A stretch of DNA of 64,000 nt from Neoconidiobolus thromboides FSU 785 (GCA_025603075.1 MU626363.1:1-64000), one strand, 5' to 3'; positions 33,519 to 44,880 are shown, counted from the first letter of the stretch. Notes: a model not told the origin generated them from the letters alone. Made by a program: numbers and translations.

Positions 33519-33564
33519 TATGAGGCATTTTTTTCGGTTTTCATCACTTTTCCCATTTTTTAAC
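33519..33564 (-). mobile_element. Truncated MITE, family M105
   Basis: Only the left ~46 nt of an inverted copy remains (ATATGAGGCATTTTTTTCGG, TCATCACTTTTCCCATTTTT). The rest is gone. Confidence 0.6.
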
Positions 33565-33932
33565 TAAATAAGAATAAAAATAATTTTTTATAAAATACGT
33601 GCTTATGTTGGGTTTATTAACCTAAGTAAAGTTTTTCAATTTGACACATATTAAAAATTATAGAAATGTAGCAGTATGTTAATGAAAACTGTATAATGAA
33701 TTGACATTGTTATTGAAAGATTAAGTTAAAATTAAAACTATTAAATTTTATCACTTTTTCGTATATCAAAAACAAAAAATTTTCAATAAATTAATATAAT
33801 AGAATATAAACTTTACACTTTATTGTAAAAATATACGTAGTAGAAAAACTCAATTAAGAAACTCTAGTACTTCAACTTATGTAAAGTTTTTAATATAAAT
33901 ATGCATACAGTGGTATATGTTTGCATGAAGTT

Positions 33933-34035
33933 TATGGGGATGTATTTTTGTGTTTAAGGATTTTACTAATAATTTTTCTGCTCAAATGGCGCTTAAAAGG
34001 TGGAAAAAGCAATGAAACCAAAAAACATCCCCATT
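33933..34035 (+). mobile_element. MITE copy, family M105
   Basis: Left end TATGGGGATGTATTTTTGTG, interior CTGCTCAAATGGCGC, right end AAAAAACATCCCCA. Flanked by TTTA on both sides. Confidence 0.9.
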
Positions 34036-34760
34036 TATTAATAAATATCTAAACAATCATATTTCAAATAGGTTATCAAGTTTAATATGATATGAAACTT
34101 AACTAACATTTAGCTTTTTTACACAATTTGTTAAGTACTATTGACAATTAGAATCGTTTTCTACTTTAACTATTTTATATTAGACTAAAGATTTTAATTA
34201 AGTATTGATGTTAATACTAATTTACTCAATCTCTTAATTTAATTACATAAACCTAGATCCAAACTTTATGATTTTTTTATGGTCAAATATCACTATTATA
34301 ATTTTATATTAATATCTGGTATTATACTGAATTTACTTTAAAGCTATCATACTTTCATGAAAAATAATTCACTAAACAAAGCCATAAAGAAATGGTAGCC
34401 TTTATACAAGCATGTTAAATGTATTGAGTACTATCCAGCTAATTTTGTTAAATCGGACATTTAAAAAAGGTCAAAAAGCTATAATATATCAAATCTTGAT
34501 ATAGGATTTGATCCAATATTTAATACAAAGAAAACAATATTACGAATCAATACTAAGAATATTTATACTCCATTTATGACGGAATTTTTTAATTTGATTT
34601 ATCTTCAGTTAACCATGAATATTCTTAAATTGTATAATATTAGGGAATGATCTAAGTACTATAACGAAGTTTTATCTAAAATCAGACCTTCGGCTTATTT
34701 TTAATATTTTTTTAAAAATGTGCTTAAATGATTTCTAGCACTACACGATTCAAAAAACAC

Positions 34761-34869
34761 TATATGGGAATGTATTTTTGTATTCAAGAATTTTACTAAC
34801 AATTTTTCCACTCAAATAGTGCTTAAAAGATCGAAAAAATGCTGAAACTAAAAAAAACATCCCCATATA
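34761..34869 (+). mobile_element. MITE copy, family M105
   Basis: Left end TATATGGGAATGTATTTTTG, interior CCACTCAAATAGTGC, right end AAAAAACATCCCCATATA. Flanked by TATA on both sides; it lies about 325 nt upstream of the transporter TATA box. Confidence 0.9.
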
Positions 34870-35192
34870 AATATTTTTTGGCTATATCATAAAGATATCT
34901 CAGTATTTTAATATTAATTGTATAGTTTATATCAAATTTGTGTAAAAAATTACTATATGTCAAAATCTTAATAATGAGTTTTTTAAAACTAAAGTTATCT
35001 TATTGTATTCGTTTATACAATAAATAAATAGCATGAATTATTAATAGAATGATCGAAGCTAAAATAAATTGAAAGTAAATAAAAACTAGATTACTAATAT
35101 AAATTTCTAACTTATGTAAATCAAATTTAGTGTGACAATTCATTGTAAATAAATTCAAACATACAAATAATTTCTAATTGTAATCATACAAG

Positions 35193-35202
35193 TATATAAA
35201 GG
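35193..35202 (+). promoter_or_regulatory. TATA box of the DHA2 transporter gene
   Basis: TATATAAAGG, 62 nt before the GTG that aligns with the pseudogene's ATG. It is conserved in sequence and spacing upstream of the pseudogene (2538-2547). Confidence 0.55.
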
Positions 35203-35254
35203 CAATGAATTCAGTTTTCAACTTGAATAGTTAAATGTTATTTTAAACATAGAA

Positions 35255-36883
35255 GTGTCTTCTATAGATACTCAAATTGATGATGCTTTTAGCGTCCATA
35301 ACAGCGAAAAACAATTAGAAAGTCAAGCTTCAATAAATCCTTCCAAGCTCGATCAACCAAAAGTTGAAGTATCAAAAACAAGATTCCTTTTAATTATGTT
35401 AGGTTTGGTTTTGTCAATATTTGTAGCAGCCCTAGATACTACTATTATTGCTACTTCTTTAGCAAACGTTACCTCTGATTTTAATGCTTTTGACCAAGTA
35501 ACTTGGGTTACTACTTCTTATTTATTATCTTCTACCGCTTTCCAACCATTATATGGTAAATTTTCTGATATCTTTGGTCGACGTGATGTTATGTTATTTG
35601 CCCTTGGTGTCTTTTTAGTTGGTTCAGTACTATGTAGTGCTGCACAAACTATTGAGGTTTTAATTATTTGTCGTGCTATTGCTGGTATCGGTGTTGGTGG
35701 TCTTATATCTCTTTCAGTTATTATTATATCCGATATTGTTTCACTAAGGAAGAGGGGGTTATATATGGGTATGGTTAGAGCTAATTTTGCTGTTGCTTCA
35801 GTTGTTGGTCCATTGATAGGTGGTGCTCTTACCGAAGAAGCTAGCTGGAGGTGGTGTTTTTACATTAACATTCCAATTTGTCTACTAGCTATGTTTGTTA
35901 TAGGCTTTTTTCTTCGTTTACCTACATCTAAACAAAACATGAAAGAAAAGTTATCTAGAGTCGATTATTTAGGTTCAGCCACCTTACTCATCTTTACTTC
36001 ACTTATAGTATTGGGCTTAAATTGGGGTGGACAACAATATCCCTGGAACTCTACAGCAGTTGTTGTTTCGCTCTGTTTAGGTATTGCCTTCTTACTCCTT
36101 TTTATTTTCTTCCAATGGAAAGTATCTAAAGAGCCAATCATACCAGGGCATGTTTTAGTTCGTAATGTTATATCTGCAGATTTCACAGCCTTCTTTAATG
36201 GGTGTATGCTTTTTTCAACTGTTACTTATTTACCATTATATTATCAAATTGTACATGAGGAATCATCCATTAACTCAGCCTTAGAACTTTTGGCTACCAT
36301 GTTGGAGGTAGTCTTCTGCTCAACAGGTTCTAGTATTTTTATTGTTAAAACTGGTATCTATCGCCCTCTTTCTATAACTGGTGCTGGTATTGGTGTTATT
36401 GGCACTTGTCTTATGGGATCTTTAATGAGGGTTGATATTTCAAGGGCAGAATTGATAATTTTTTCTTTGTTTATCGGATTGGGCATAGGGCTTTGTATTC
36501 AAGTCAACACAATTGCATCACAAGTAGCTGTTGATATGAAAGATGCAGCCATTGTAACATCATTGGTAAGTTTTTCACAATCTTTAGACGGAGTAATAGG
36601 AATGGCAGTGTTAGGAGCAGTATATCAAAACGTATTAGCTTCCTCCTTAGCTAAAAATGCACCAACTGTCAATATTGGATCTTTATTTCAATCATCGACT
36701 TATATTCAAACTTTGACACCAGAACTTAGAGCCGTAGTAGTTCAATCTTATGTTGATGGTTTCCACTCTATGTTTTTAACTGGGATTGCTTTCTTTTCTG
36801 TCTCATTTATAGCTCCACTTTGTTTAAAGCATATCCCTTTAAAAAATCGCGGGCCTTTAGTTCCACAGGAAAATTTAAAATAA
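35255..36883 (+). CDS. DHA2-family (14-TM) MFS multidrug transporter with GTG at the ancestral start
   Basis: 542 codons, no introns. Conserved motifs: ALDTTIIATSLANVTSDF (first helix), WVTTSYLL, motif A YGKFSDIFGRRDVM, and antiporter motif C SVVGPLIGGALTEEASWRW followed by CFYINIPI. The hydrophobic profile fits 14 helices, typical of proton-coupled drug or toxin exporters and some vacuolar amino-acid carriers. The first codon of the homologous region is GTG where the pseudogene copy has ATG. The first in-frame ATG is at 35396 (residue 48), just before helix 1. Starting there gives about 495 residues that keep all helices but lose a hydrophilic N-terminal tail. Translation from GTG, or an unseen upstream exon, are alternatives. 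Confidence 0.88.
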   Translation: MSSIDTQIDDAFSVHNSEKQLESQASINPSKLDQPKVEVSKTRFLLIMLGLVLSIFVAALDTTIIATSLANVTSDFNAFDQVTWVTTSYLLSSTAFQPLYGKFSDIFGRRDVMLFALGVFLVGSVLCSAAQTIEVLIICRAIAGIGVGGLISLSVIIISDIVSLRKRGLYMGMVRANFAVASVVGPLIGGALTEEASWRWCFYINIPICLLAMFVIGFFLRLPTSKQNMKEKLSRVDYLGSATLLIFTSLIVLGLNWGGQQYPWNSTAVVVSLCLGIAFLLLFIFFQWKVSKEPIIPGHVLVRNVISADFTAFFNGCMLFSTVTYLPLYYQIVHEESSINSALELLATMLEVVFCSTGSSIFIVKTGIYRPLSITGAGIGVIGTCLMGSLMRVDISRAELIIFSLFIGLGIGLCIQVNTIASQVAVDMKDAAIVTSLVSFSQSLDGVIGMAVLGAVYQNVLASSLAKNAPTVNIGSLFQSSTYIQTLTPELRAVVVQSYVDGFHSMFLTGIAFFSVSFIAPLCLKHIPLKNRGPLVPQENLK

Positions 36884-37537
36884 GTTAATTTGCTAATATC
36901 GTATCATTTATCCACAACATAGATTGGTAATTTAATTAATCTTATGAATAAACTCGACTGTTTTCAACAACTCTTTCTATTATTATTTTTTAATATTTTA
37001 CAATGTAAGTTTTATCGAGTAATGAATCAATATTATCCATATAGTCTAAGTTGTATGAATTTTTAATCATTAAGTACAAAATATATAGCGATTGTATTCT
37101 ATTAATACAAATTATTTGGCATCTAAATCATAAAAACATGAGTCTTCTGGATAGAATTATGGACACTTTACTGAAAATGTAATGCAACATAACATTTTTT
37201 AGGCATTATGTATAAGACTGTTTTTATATACAAGCTTATTTTATAATTACAGTGTATTGAATATCTAAATTTAAAAATGATTATTATTAAAAAATGAATA
37301 TAGAGTCCATTTCGCCACTCAAAAGTACTCTATGGAGCCATTTCTTTAAATAAATCACTGCTTACCCTTTTGGGATCAAGTAGGCTTAAAAAAGATTGTG
37401 AATACCTCCAAAAACATTATTATAGCACTTTGGAAACTATAATTTACTTATAATAGCTTAAATTAATATTAAGATAAATAGTTTTGAAAATTTTATTTCT
37501 AATAAATATATTTCGGTACTTTAAAAATACATTAAAA
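36884..37537. other. Intergenic region between convergent genes
   Basis: 654 nt between the 3' ends of the transporter (+) and the large repeat gene (-). AT-rich; nothing recognised. Confidence 0.6.
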
Positions 37538-40500
37538 CTAGCAAGTTGTTATATCGGTTTCTGAAGAACTACAGCCATTACGCGAGTTCCTACAAAACCA
37601 TCCAAAATAAGATTTTGACCAGCATTTAGGAGTACCATAGGAATAGCGATAATAAGAGCGTCCATAGCTATCATAGCATTTATCGTAATTTGCAGGACAA
37701 TTGTTAGGAGGTTGAATAGAACAAGTTTTAATATCAACTTGATCTTTAACACAAGAAGCACCAGATTTAAAGGAGCAAGACCAACCATAATTAGTTTTAG
37801 TCCAGCAAGTAGGAACAAATGATTCAGATGCATAGAAATAATAGTAACCATACCAACAGTAATCATTTTTTGTTGGGCACGTCACAGGTGGTTTTGGAAA
37901 AGAGCAGGTTGAAATATCCTTTTCTCCTTTAAGTGCATTACATTGGCCGTTAACTTTGGCAATACAACTCCATCCATTTGCGTTAGCTGCCCAGCAGCTT
38001 GGTGCATTGATACTGCTAGGGCTAAATTGTTGTCCTTGGAAATTACAAATATCGGTGGAAGTTGGACATTTAGGAACAGGTGGGGGTGAAATATTACATG
38101 CCTTAATATCTAATTGTCCTTTAGAATTGTCACATTTAGAGTTAAAGTCTCCTTGACAACTCCATCCCGAAGAGGTCTTAGACCAACATTTTGGTGCATT
38201 TGGGTCATTGGCTGTGAATCCTGCACTTCCAGAATTACAGGTATCGGTGGCCTTTGGACAATCTGGGATTGGAGGTAGAATATTACATGTTGTGATATCT
38301 AATTGGTTAATAGTAGCATCACATTTACCATTTGAGCCATTCAAACAGATCCATGTGCCAGATGATGATTTAGACCAACATTTTGGCACATTTAGATCAT
38401 TTGCTTTGAAGCTTGTAGTACCAGAAGAACAAGCTTCCGTGGCTTTTGGACAATCTGGGATTATAGCTGGAGGAATATTACATGATTTAATATCTAATTG
38501 ACCTTTAGAAATATCACACATGGTATTTAAGTTTCCTTGGCAAATCCACCCAGAAGTAGTTTTAATCCAACATTTTGGTGCATTTAGGCTGTTTGCAGCA
38601 AAAATAACATCACCGGATTTACAGGTATCGATGGCTTTTGGACAATTCGGGATTGGAGGCGGGATATTGCAAGTTGAGATATCTAACTGACCCTTTGAGG
38701 TGTCGCATGTAGGATTAGAATTCCCTTGACAACTCCATCCGAGGGTAGTTTTTGACCAACATCTTGGAGCGTTCGGATCATTGGCTGCAAATGTGACATT
38801 ACCATTTGAGCAAATATCTGTAGCTTTTGGGCAGGCAGGAATTGGTAGAGGAAGGTTACACGTACTAATGTCTAATTGGCCTTTTGAGGAATCACAAGCA
38901 ATTTTAACACTTCCTTGACAGTTCCATCCTGAAATAATCTTTGACCAGCACTTTGGTACATTTGGATCGTTAGCAACAAATGTGGAATTACCATTTGAGC
39001 AAGCGTCAGTAGCTTTTGGACAAGCAGGGATTGGGGGTGAGATATTACATGTTGTAATATCTAACTGCCCTTTACTAGTGTCACATCCAAAGTTATTAGA
39101 TATTCCACAGGTCCATCCAGAAGTGGATTTAGACCAACATTTTGGTGCATTTGGATCATTAGCGGCAAATACGGCATTACCATTTGAACATGTTTCCACA
39201 GCTTTTGGACAAGTAGGAACTGGAGGTGGGATATTACAAGAATTGATATCTAATTGGCCTTTAGCAACGTCGCATTTAGCGTTAGTAGCTACTTGGCATA
39301 TCCACCCTGTAGTAACTTTAGACCAACATCTTGGTACATTTGGATCATTGGCCAAAAACGTTCTGGTACCAGAGCTACAAGTTTCGGTAGGTTTTGGGCA
39401 TGTAGGAATTAGAGGTGGAATATTGCAAGTTGATATGTTCAATTGGCCTTTGGTAGCATCACAAATATCACTAGCACTTCCTTGGCAAATCCATCCTGAA
39501 GTAGACTTTGACCAACACTTTGGAGCATTTGGATCATTAGCTGTAAAAGCTGTAGTACTAAAATCACATGTTTCTGTTGGCTTTGGACAAGTGGGAATTG
39601 GTGGCGGAAAATTACATGTAATAATATCTAATTGGCCTTTCATGGCATCACATGCAACACCAGCACTTCCTTGACAAACCCAACCAGAAGATGATTTCAT
39701 CCAACAATGAGGAGCATTTTGATTGTTAGCTACAAATGATTCAAATCCGTTTGAACAAATATCAGTTGCTTTAGGACATGTAGGTACTGGAGGTGGAATA
39801 TTACAAATACTGATGTCTAGTTGGCCTTTTGAAGAGTCGCAAATAGTATTAGTATTCCCTTCGCAATTCCATCCAGAGGCTGTCTTTGACCAGCATTTTG
39901 GTACGTTTGGACTATTCGCGCTAAAAATAAGAGTACCATTTGTACATGTGTCAGTGGCTTTTGGGCAATCTGGAACTGGAGGTGGGATATTACATGTTGT
40001 AATATTCAGTTGGCCTTTATTAATGTCACATCCAGCATCAGTACTTGGTTGGCAAGCCCATCCTAAATTAGTCTTAAACCAACATAACGGAGCTTTTGGA
40101 TCATTTGCTAAGAAGGTTTTGGTACTGGAAACACATGTTTCGATTGCTTTTGGGCACGCTGGAATTGGTGGCGGAATGTTACAAGTAGATATATTTAATT
40201 GACCTTTCAAGGGATCACAGACACCACTAATGCTTACTTGGCAGATCCACCCTGAAATAGTTTTTGACCAACAACTAGGTGCTGTTGGATCATTAGCAAC
40301 AAAGGTAGAACTACCATTGATACATGTGTCTGTGGCCTTCGGACAAATTGGAATTGGAGGTGGAAGATTACAAGCAGTAACGTCCATTTGACCTTTGGCA
40401 GCATCACATGAATTATTGATTTTATCTGAACATTGCCACCCATCGATTCCCTTTATCCAACATAAAGGTGCTGTTGGATCGTTTGGTTTTAATAGAATGT

Positions 40501-40786
40501 TATTAACTTTACACACATCTGATACGAGGGGACAAACTGGTTTAGGCGTTGGATTGGTACAACTTTTAATATCAACTTGATTAAAAGCTACATTACATAT
40601 ACCGTTATTCCTGGAATAACACTTCCAGCTTGTGCCAACGCTTAACCAACATGGGGGTACAGCTGGATCAGTATATTTGAAAGTCTTAAAACCTACTTGA
40701 CAGGAGTCGGTAGGCAGTGGACATTTTTGAGAAAATACTGAGGTTAGCGCTATTAACTGTAAAGTTAATAGAATGAAGTTTTTCAT
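37538..40786 (-). CDS. Large secreted protein of 17 tandem six-cysteine modules
   Basis: A 1082-residue protein, taking the Met at 40786 as start because it begins a signal peptide (MKNFILLTLQLIALTSVFSQ); the open frame extends 28 codons upstream without one. The rest is 17 head-to-tail modules of about 60-65 residues. The module is CPKATDTC, x-G-x4-FxANDPNAPKCWSK, SGWxCQG, xCDxSKGQLDIxTCNI, then a PPPIP linker. Six cysteines and the CW and GWxC tryptophans are nearly invariant. The first two and last three modules are most divergent; the final ones are Tyr-rich (YYYFYASESFVPTCW, YGRSYYRYSYG). It ends on a module cysteine with no membrane anchor or GPI-type tail. Same family as 16818-18862. 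Probably extracellular; function unknown. Confidence 0.9.
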   Translation of the reverse strand: MKNFILLTLQLIALTSVFSQKCPLPTDSCQVGFKTFKYTDPAVPPCWLSVGTSWKCYSRNNGICNVAFNQVDIKSCTNPTPKPVCPLVSDVCKVNNILLKPNDPTAPLCWIKGIDGWQCSDKINNSCDAAKGQMDVTACNLPPPIPICPKATDTCINGSSTFVANDPTAPSCWSKTISGWICQVSISGVCDPLKGQLNISTCNIPPPIPACPKAIETCVSSTKTFLANDPKAPLCWFKTNLGWACQPSTDAGCDINKGQLNITTCNIPPPVPDCPKATDTCTNGTLIFSANSPNVPKCWSKTASGWNCEGNTNTICDSSKGQLDISICNIPPPVPTCPKATDICSNGFESFVANNQNAPHCWMKSSSGWVCQGSAGVACDAMKGQLDIITCNFPPPIPTCPKPTETCDFSTTAFTANDPNAPKCWSKSTSGWICQGSASDICDATKGQLNISTCNIPPLIPTCPKPTETCSSGTRTFLANDPNVPRCWSKVTTGWICQVATNAKCDVAKGQLDINSCNIPPPVPTCPKAVETCSNGNAVFAANDPNAPKCWSKSTSGWTCGISNNFGCDTSKGQLDITTCNISPPIPACPKATDACSNGNSTFVANDPNVPKCWSKIISGWNCQGSVKIACDSSKGQLDISTCNLPLPIPACPKATDICSNGNVTFAANDPNAPRCWSKTTLGWSCQGNSNPTCDTSKGQLDISTCNIPPPIPNCPKAIDTCKSGDVIFAANSLNAPKCWIKTTSGWICQGNLNTMCDISKGQLDIKSCNIPPAIIPDCPKATEACSSGTTSFKANDLNVPKCWSKSSSGTWICLNGSNGKCDATINQLDITTCNILPPIPDCPKATDTCNSGSAGFTANDPNAPKCWSKTSSGWSCQGDFNSKCDNSKGQLDIKACNISPPPVPKCPTSTDICNFQGQQFSPSSINAPSCWAANANGWSCIAKVNGQCNALKGEKDISTCSFPKPPVTCPTKNDYCWYGYYYFYASESFVPTCWTKTNYGWSCSFKSGASCVKDQVDIKTCSIQPPNNCPANYDKCYDSYGRSYYRYSYGTPKCWSKSYFGWFCRNSRNGCSSSETDITTC

Positions 40787-41718
40787 TTGAAAGATTCTTT
40801 TAGTTATTTTAAAGGGGTTTTGTTTCTTTATATTTATGATTTGGTTGATAAAATTAGGCTTTAATGGCATTAATATTTAAAGTTGATGTAGGCTATCTTT
40901 TTAAGGCTTAATTATTGTGACTTTTTAGTAAGATTTAAAGTGACTGAAATTAATTGACAGTTTACTATTTTTAAATTATAATTAAGTTGTTATATTCAGT
41001 GATTTCGGAGAAACGTTATATAATTAATTTACTAAAAAATTTATATAATCATAATCATAACAAAGATTTAAAATAAAAGATTTAAAAAAATTTAATTACA
41101 ACTTTAATGTTTCAAAACAGGGGCTTTATAATTTATCGCTTAAATTCCTAATAAATGTTTAATATTTTTTATTTAAGCCATTTTTTTAGTCTAGAGCTCT
41201 AATTTTGAACTATATAAATTAAAATAAATTTTATGATTAGCTTGATCTATAAATAATTTGAAATAGAATGCCCTTAAAGTAGAGTATAATAACTTTTAGA
41301 ATAATTTAATTAAATATTATTGTAATAAAGTAAAGATGATAATAAAAGTAAATTAAGGCGTAATATTGCAAACGCCAAATGATAAGCTGTAAACTACATA
41401 CCTTGAAAGGCCTTTAACAACAAAATTTTATAATATGAAGAGTAAATTTTATAAATATTGATCTTTTATATTAATCTTAAAGAGATTAACAAATATAATT
41501 ATAGGCATTAACATGACTAAAAATTAAGCTATTATTTATAAGCACTGGTATTTTAGATTACTTGTATTTTTTATAACTTTAAACAGAATTAATTTTGAGA
41601 TCAAAATAGCTATTAATAACTTAAACAAAAAAACATCTCCGTTTATTTAATGGGTATTTGTTTTTGAAATTCATTATTAAAACAGCAAGACATTATACTT
41701 TATATTGATAAAAAATTT

Positions 41719-41817
41719 CATGATTTCGTCACTTTTTCCATTTTTAAGCGCCATTTGAACAGAAAGGTTGTTAGTAAATTCTTTACTCAAATGAAACAAA
41801 AAAAACATCCCCAAATA
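41719..41817 (-). mobile_element. Chimeric MITE copy, family M105
   Basis: The interior (GATTTCGTCACTTTTTCCAT, AAGCGCCATTTGAACAG) is in inverted orientation. The right end has a plus-orientation-type end (AAACAAAAAAAACATCCCC) and the left TIR is missing. It shares an identical stretch of more than 50 nt with the copy at 41927. Confidence 0.75.
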
Positions 41818-41926
41818 GTTTATAAAAAAGTTAATACAGTGCATTCATGCTATGACTTTTGTAATATTAAAAATTGAAAAAACAGGTTAAGTTGGTTTTA
41901 AAACCACGAACTATTTTTCCTCTCAC

Positions 41927-42033
41927 TATATGGGGGCGTTTTTTTGATTTCGTCACTTTTTCCATTTTTAAGCGCCATTTGAACAGAAAGGTTGTTAGTA
42001 AAGCTCTTAAACACAAAAATACATCCCTATATC
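41927..42033 (-). mobile_element. MITE copy, family M105, inverted
   Basis: Starts TATATGGGGGCGTTTTTTTG, interior AAGCGCCATTTGAACAG, ends ATACATCCCTATAT. Complete; interior identical to the copy 200 nt upstream. Confidence 0.88.
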
Positions 42034-43123
42034 AATAACAAAAATAGACTCTTATCAAACAATACACATCTAAATGAGGGTTACTTTATTACGGTTTATT
42101 GTTATCTTTAGGAAATCGGATTGTAATTTTCCTTATAAACCCATATGTTAAACAATACTAAAAGAGATGATTATTTAGCTTTTGCAGCCTAGGGAAGTAT
42201 ATACATTGACCTCTTTGTTTACCTTTACAGCCTTTTTATTTTTTATATCCATTTACTATAATTGAGTTTAAGTAAGGTCCTTTTTTACATTGATAATGTT
42301 TAGTAAAAATAAATAAAATAGCTTTTTATACACTCTCTAACAAAATTGATCAAATTTTTTTTAGAAAATAAATTCTGGATAATTATTAGTTGTATATATT
42401 GATAAATAAAGTTACCAGGTACTATAAGCATCAATATTGTCAAAAACTGATAAATAATATTTATAAGCTCCTATGCTACAATTTACTTATATTTTCATAA
42501 TATTAGTTCAAATTGAAAGACTTTGAAATTAAAAGTAGGGTATATTGAAGATCTATATGAGCAGTAATACACCATTTTGTTTTAGTTTAAGCTGTTTTAC
42601 TATATAGTTGTCGTAAAATTTAATTTTAAAAGTTGAGTTAATTAAAACTTCAATTTGAAAAAAGTTTATTTAATTAAAGTTTCTAAATTGAAAAATAAAA
42701 TAAAAACCAAAGAAAACTTCAATCCACAAGTCAAACTCTAAAAACTCTATTCATTAAACTTAAGTTTTAATCAAAAAGGATACTTTTTCAAAAGATTTAG
42801 TTCCAAGAAACCTTAGCAAAGTGTACGTTAATTGGCTCAAAAACTTAACGGCTAAATTTTTAAAGTTTTAGTTGGAGCAAAAGTCAACTAAAGGATTAGT
42901 ATTAGCTACTAAGTTCCATGTGATTTGCTGGTTCAAACGGTGGGTAATTCCACCATCATGGTTTTTATATAGTAACACGAAAGACCAATAAACGAAGGAG
43001 TAGGATAAGATGTATCCACTTTAATTTGACAAATAGGAATAGTAAAGATTAAGAAATGAAGTAGCTTTTATAAATTAAAATAGTTATCCACTTTTAATAG
43101 TTTTAAAGCTTAATTTTTATAAA

Positions 43124-44415
43124 ATGAAAAAAAAAGTTACTAATACTCAAAAATTACAGCCCATTCCACTACCATCAACTCAAACTCACTTTGAATTTTT
43201 TGTAGCTCATCAATTAGGTAACAATTTTATAATATAATCACGATCATAATCATAACTAATCTTACTTTAGAACTTTCACTTACTCTAATAACTTTAATAT
43301 TATTTGGCTATGGTTTAGAGTTACCTTATTTTAATTATTTTGTAAAGATCCAAGGCAAAACGATAAATGGATTATATGAAAAGACATGGATGGATTTGGC
43401 TTTTATCTTTTTTTATTTTTTAGTATTCACTTTTTTACGTACATTTTTATTGGATTATGTATTCGTTCCTTTTATTCGCTGGTATGGTGTCAAGAGTAAA
43501 GGAAAACAAGAGAAGTTTAAAGAGCAAGCATTTTCAAGCTTGTTTTACACAATTTCTTGGCTATCTGGGATGGTAAGTTTTTATTGTTATTAAGATATAG
43601 TTTATTTCATATTGATACTAAAATTCGTGATTTAGCATTTGTTAGTCAGTAGTGATTATTATATGAACCTTGAAAATTTATGGAGAGGCTATCCACACTT
43701 GGAACTGGATTTTTATTTTAAAACGTATTATTTAGTTCAAATGAGTTATTGGCTTCAACAAATGTACTTTGTACAAATTGAAGTTAGGAGAAAAGATTAT
43801 TTGAATATGATTAGTCATCATGTTATCACCAATTCTTTAGTTGTATTTTCTTACATTACAAATTATACTAGAGTTGGCCATGTTATGCTTGTACTAATGG
43901 ATTTTGCAGATATTTTCCTTTCGGTAAGTTTTATAGTCTAGTTTCGAATATGGTTATTAATCAATTATAAATACTTAAAAGACAGCTAAAGTATTGAATT
44001 ATCTACGATTGAAGCTTATTTGTGATATTACTTTTACAATCTTTTTTATTTCTTGGATAGCTTCAAGGCATATTGGGTTCGGTATGGTTATGTGGAGTAT
44101 TATGTTTGATCCAGAAAAAGTAAACCCAAATGAGAAGTGGGATCCTAAAAATGGTATCTTTTACACTTCTAATACAAGACGTTTCTTTTTGGTTTTGTTA
44201 ACAGCACTACAAATATTGATGTTTGTTTGGCTTTGGATGATTTTACGCGTACTTATTAAAGTAATTGTTGGTACTGGTGCAGAAGATGTTAGAAGTTCAG
44301 ATGAAGAGTAAGTTTTATACTGATTTGTTTAAATAAATATTTATTTGTTAATTTATTTATTAGTGATGATGTTGAACATGAAACAAAGGTTTTGAATGAG
44401 AAGAAAAAAGCTTAA
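43124..44415 (+). CDS. LAG1: Ceramide synthase (LAG1/LAC1 type), five exons
   Basis: 353 residues from exons 43124-43217, 43271-43572, 43636-43923, 43982-44307 and 44364-44415; introns are short and all frames close. The TLC (TRAM-LAG1-CLN8) domain shows KEQAFSSLFYTISWLSGM, NLWRGYPHLELDFYFKTYYL, the Lag1 motif IEVRRKDYLNMISHHVIT with the paired catalytic His, YTRVGHVMLVLMDFADIFLSTAK, and a C-terminal helix pair before WLWMILRV. It N-acylates sphingoid bases with acyl-CoA in the ER to form (dihydro)ceramide. The acidic C-terminus (DVRSSDEEDDVEHE) resembles the casein-kinase-type phosphorylated tails of fungal and animal homologues. LAG1 and LAC1 cannot be told apart here. Confidence 0.93.
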
Positions 44416-44824
44416 CTTTTTTATTGAAAATGACAAGTAAAAAAGAATAACAATTAACTAATCTGGGTTTACTATATATAATTTTAATTAGACGTATTGG
44501 ACTAATCTTTAATTTCTTCCGTAAAAACAAATTTCTTATGGGGCTCTACCTTAATTTTAGTATAAATCTTTTTTTTGAAATTTTATTATTTTTACTTCTT
44601 GCTATTTTTTATATTGTTTTTTGGAGAGTTCTATTACTATCAATGATGGTGCCATTATCGTTGATAGCAGATAGAAGGCCTCTTACCTTTATATAATGTA
44701 TACTAGGATGTGTTTCTTTGCTTTAATATTTGATCAATAGTTTCTTCAAGCTTCTATTGCATAAGCAATAGACAAATAAATGAACTTAAAAGATTTACAT
44801 ATCAAACTGTTTATTTGTGTATGA

Positions 44825-44880
44825 AATGGGAATGTAGTTTTTAGTCTCATTTCATTATCTATCTTTTAGTATTTGATTAC
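44825..44880 (-). mobile_element. Decayed MITE fragment, family M105
   Basis: Starts AAATGGGAATGTAGTTTTTAG and continues TCATTTCATTATCTATCTTT, after which similarity fades. Confidence 0.45.

Larger units (their letters stand above)
33100..35192. other. 2.1-kb intergenic region with three MITE copies
   Basis: No gene seen between the trypsin and the transporter. Contains one truncated and two full M105 copies, listed separately. Confidence 0.55.
40787..43123. other. 2.3-kb intergenic region with two MITE copies
   Basis: Lies between divergently transcribed genes and should carry the promoters of the repeat protein and ceramide synthase. Two M105 copies with near-identical interiors lie at 41719 and 41927. 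No gene seen. Confidence 0.5.

Noticed and set aside
37956-40580. Several long plus-strand open frames opposite the large repeat gene
   Set aside because: Periodic antisense shadows of the tandem modules; no start or motif of their own.
40787-40870. 28-codon upstream extension of the large repeat protein
   Set aside because: The downstream Met at 40786 starts a proper signal peptide; the extension would bury it.
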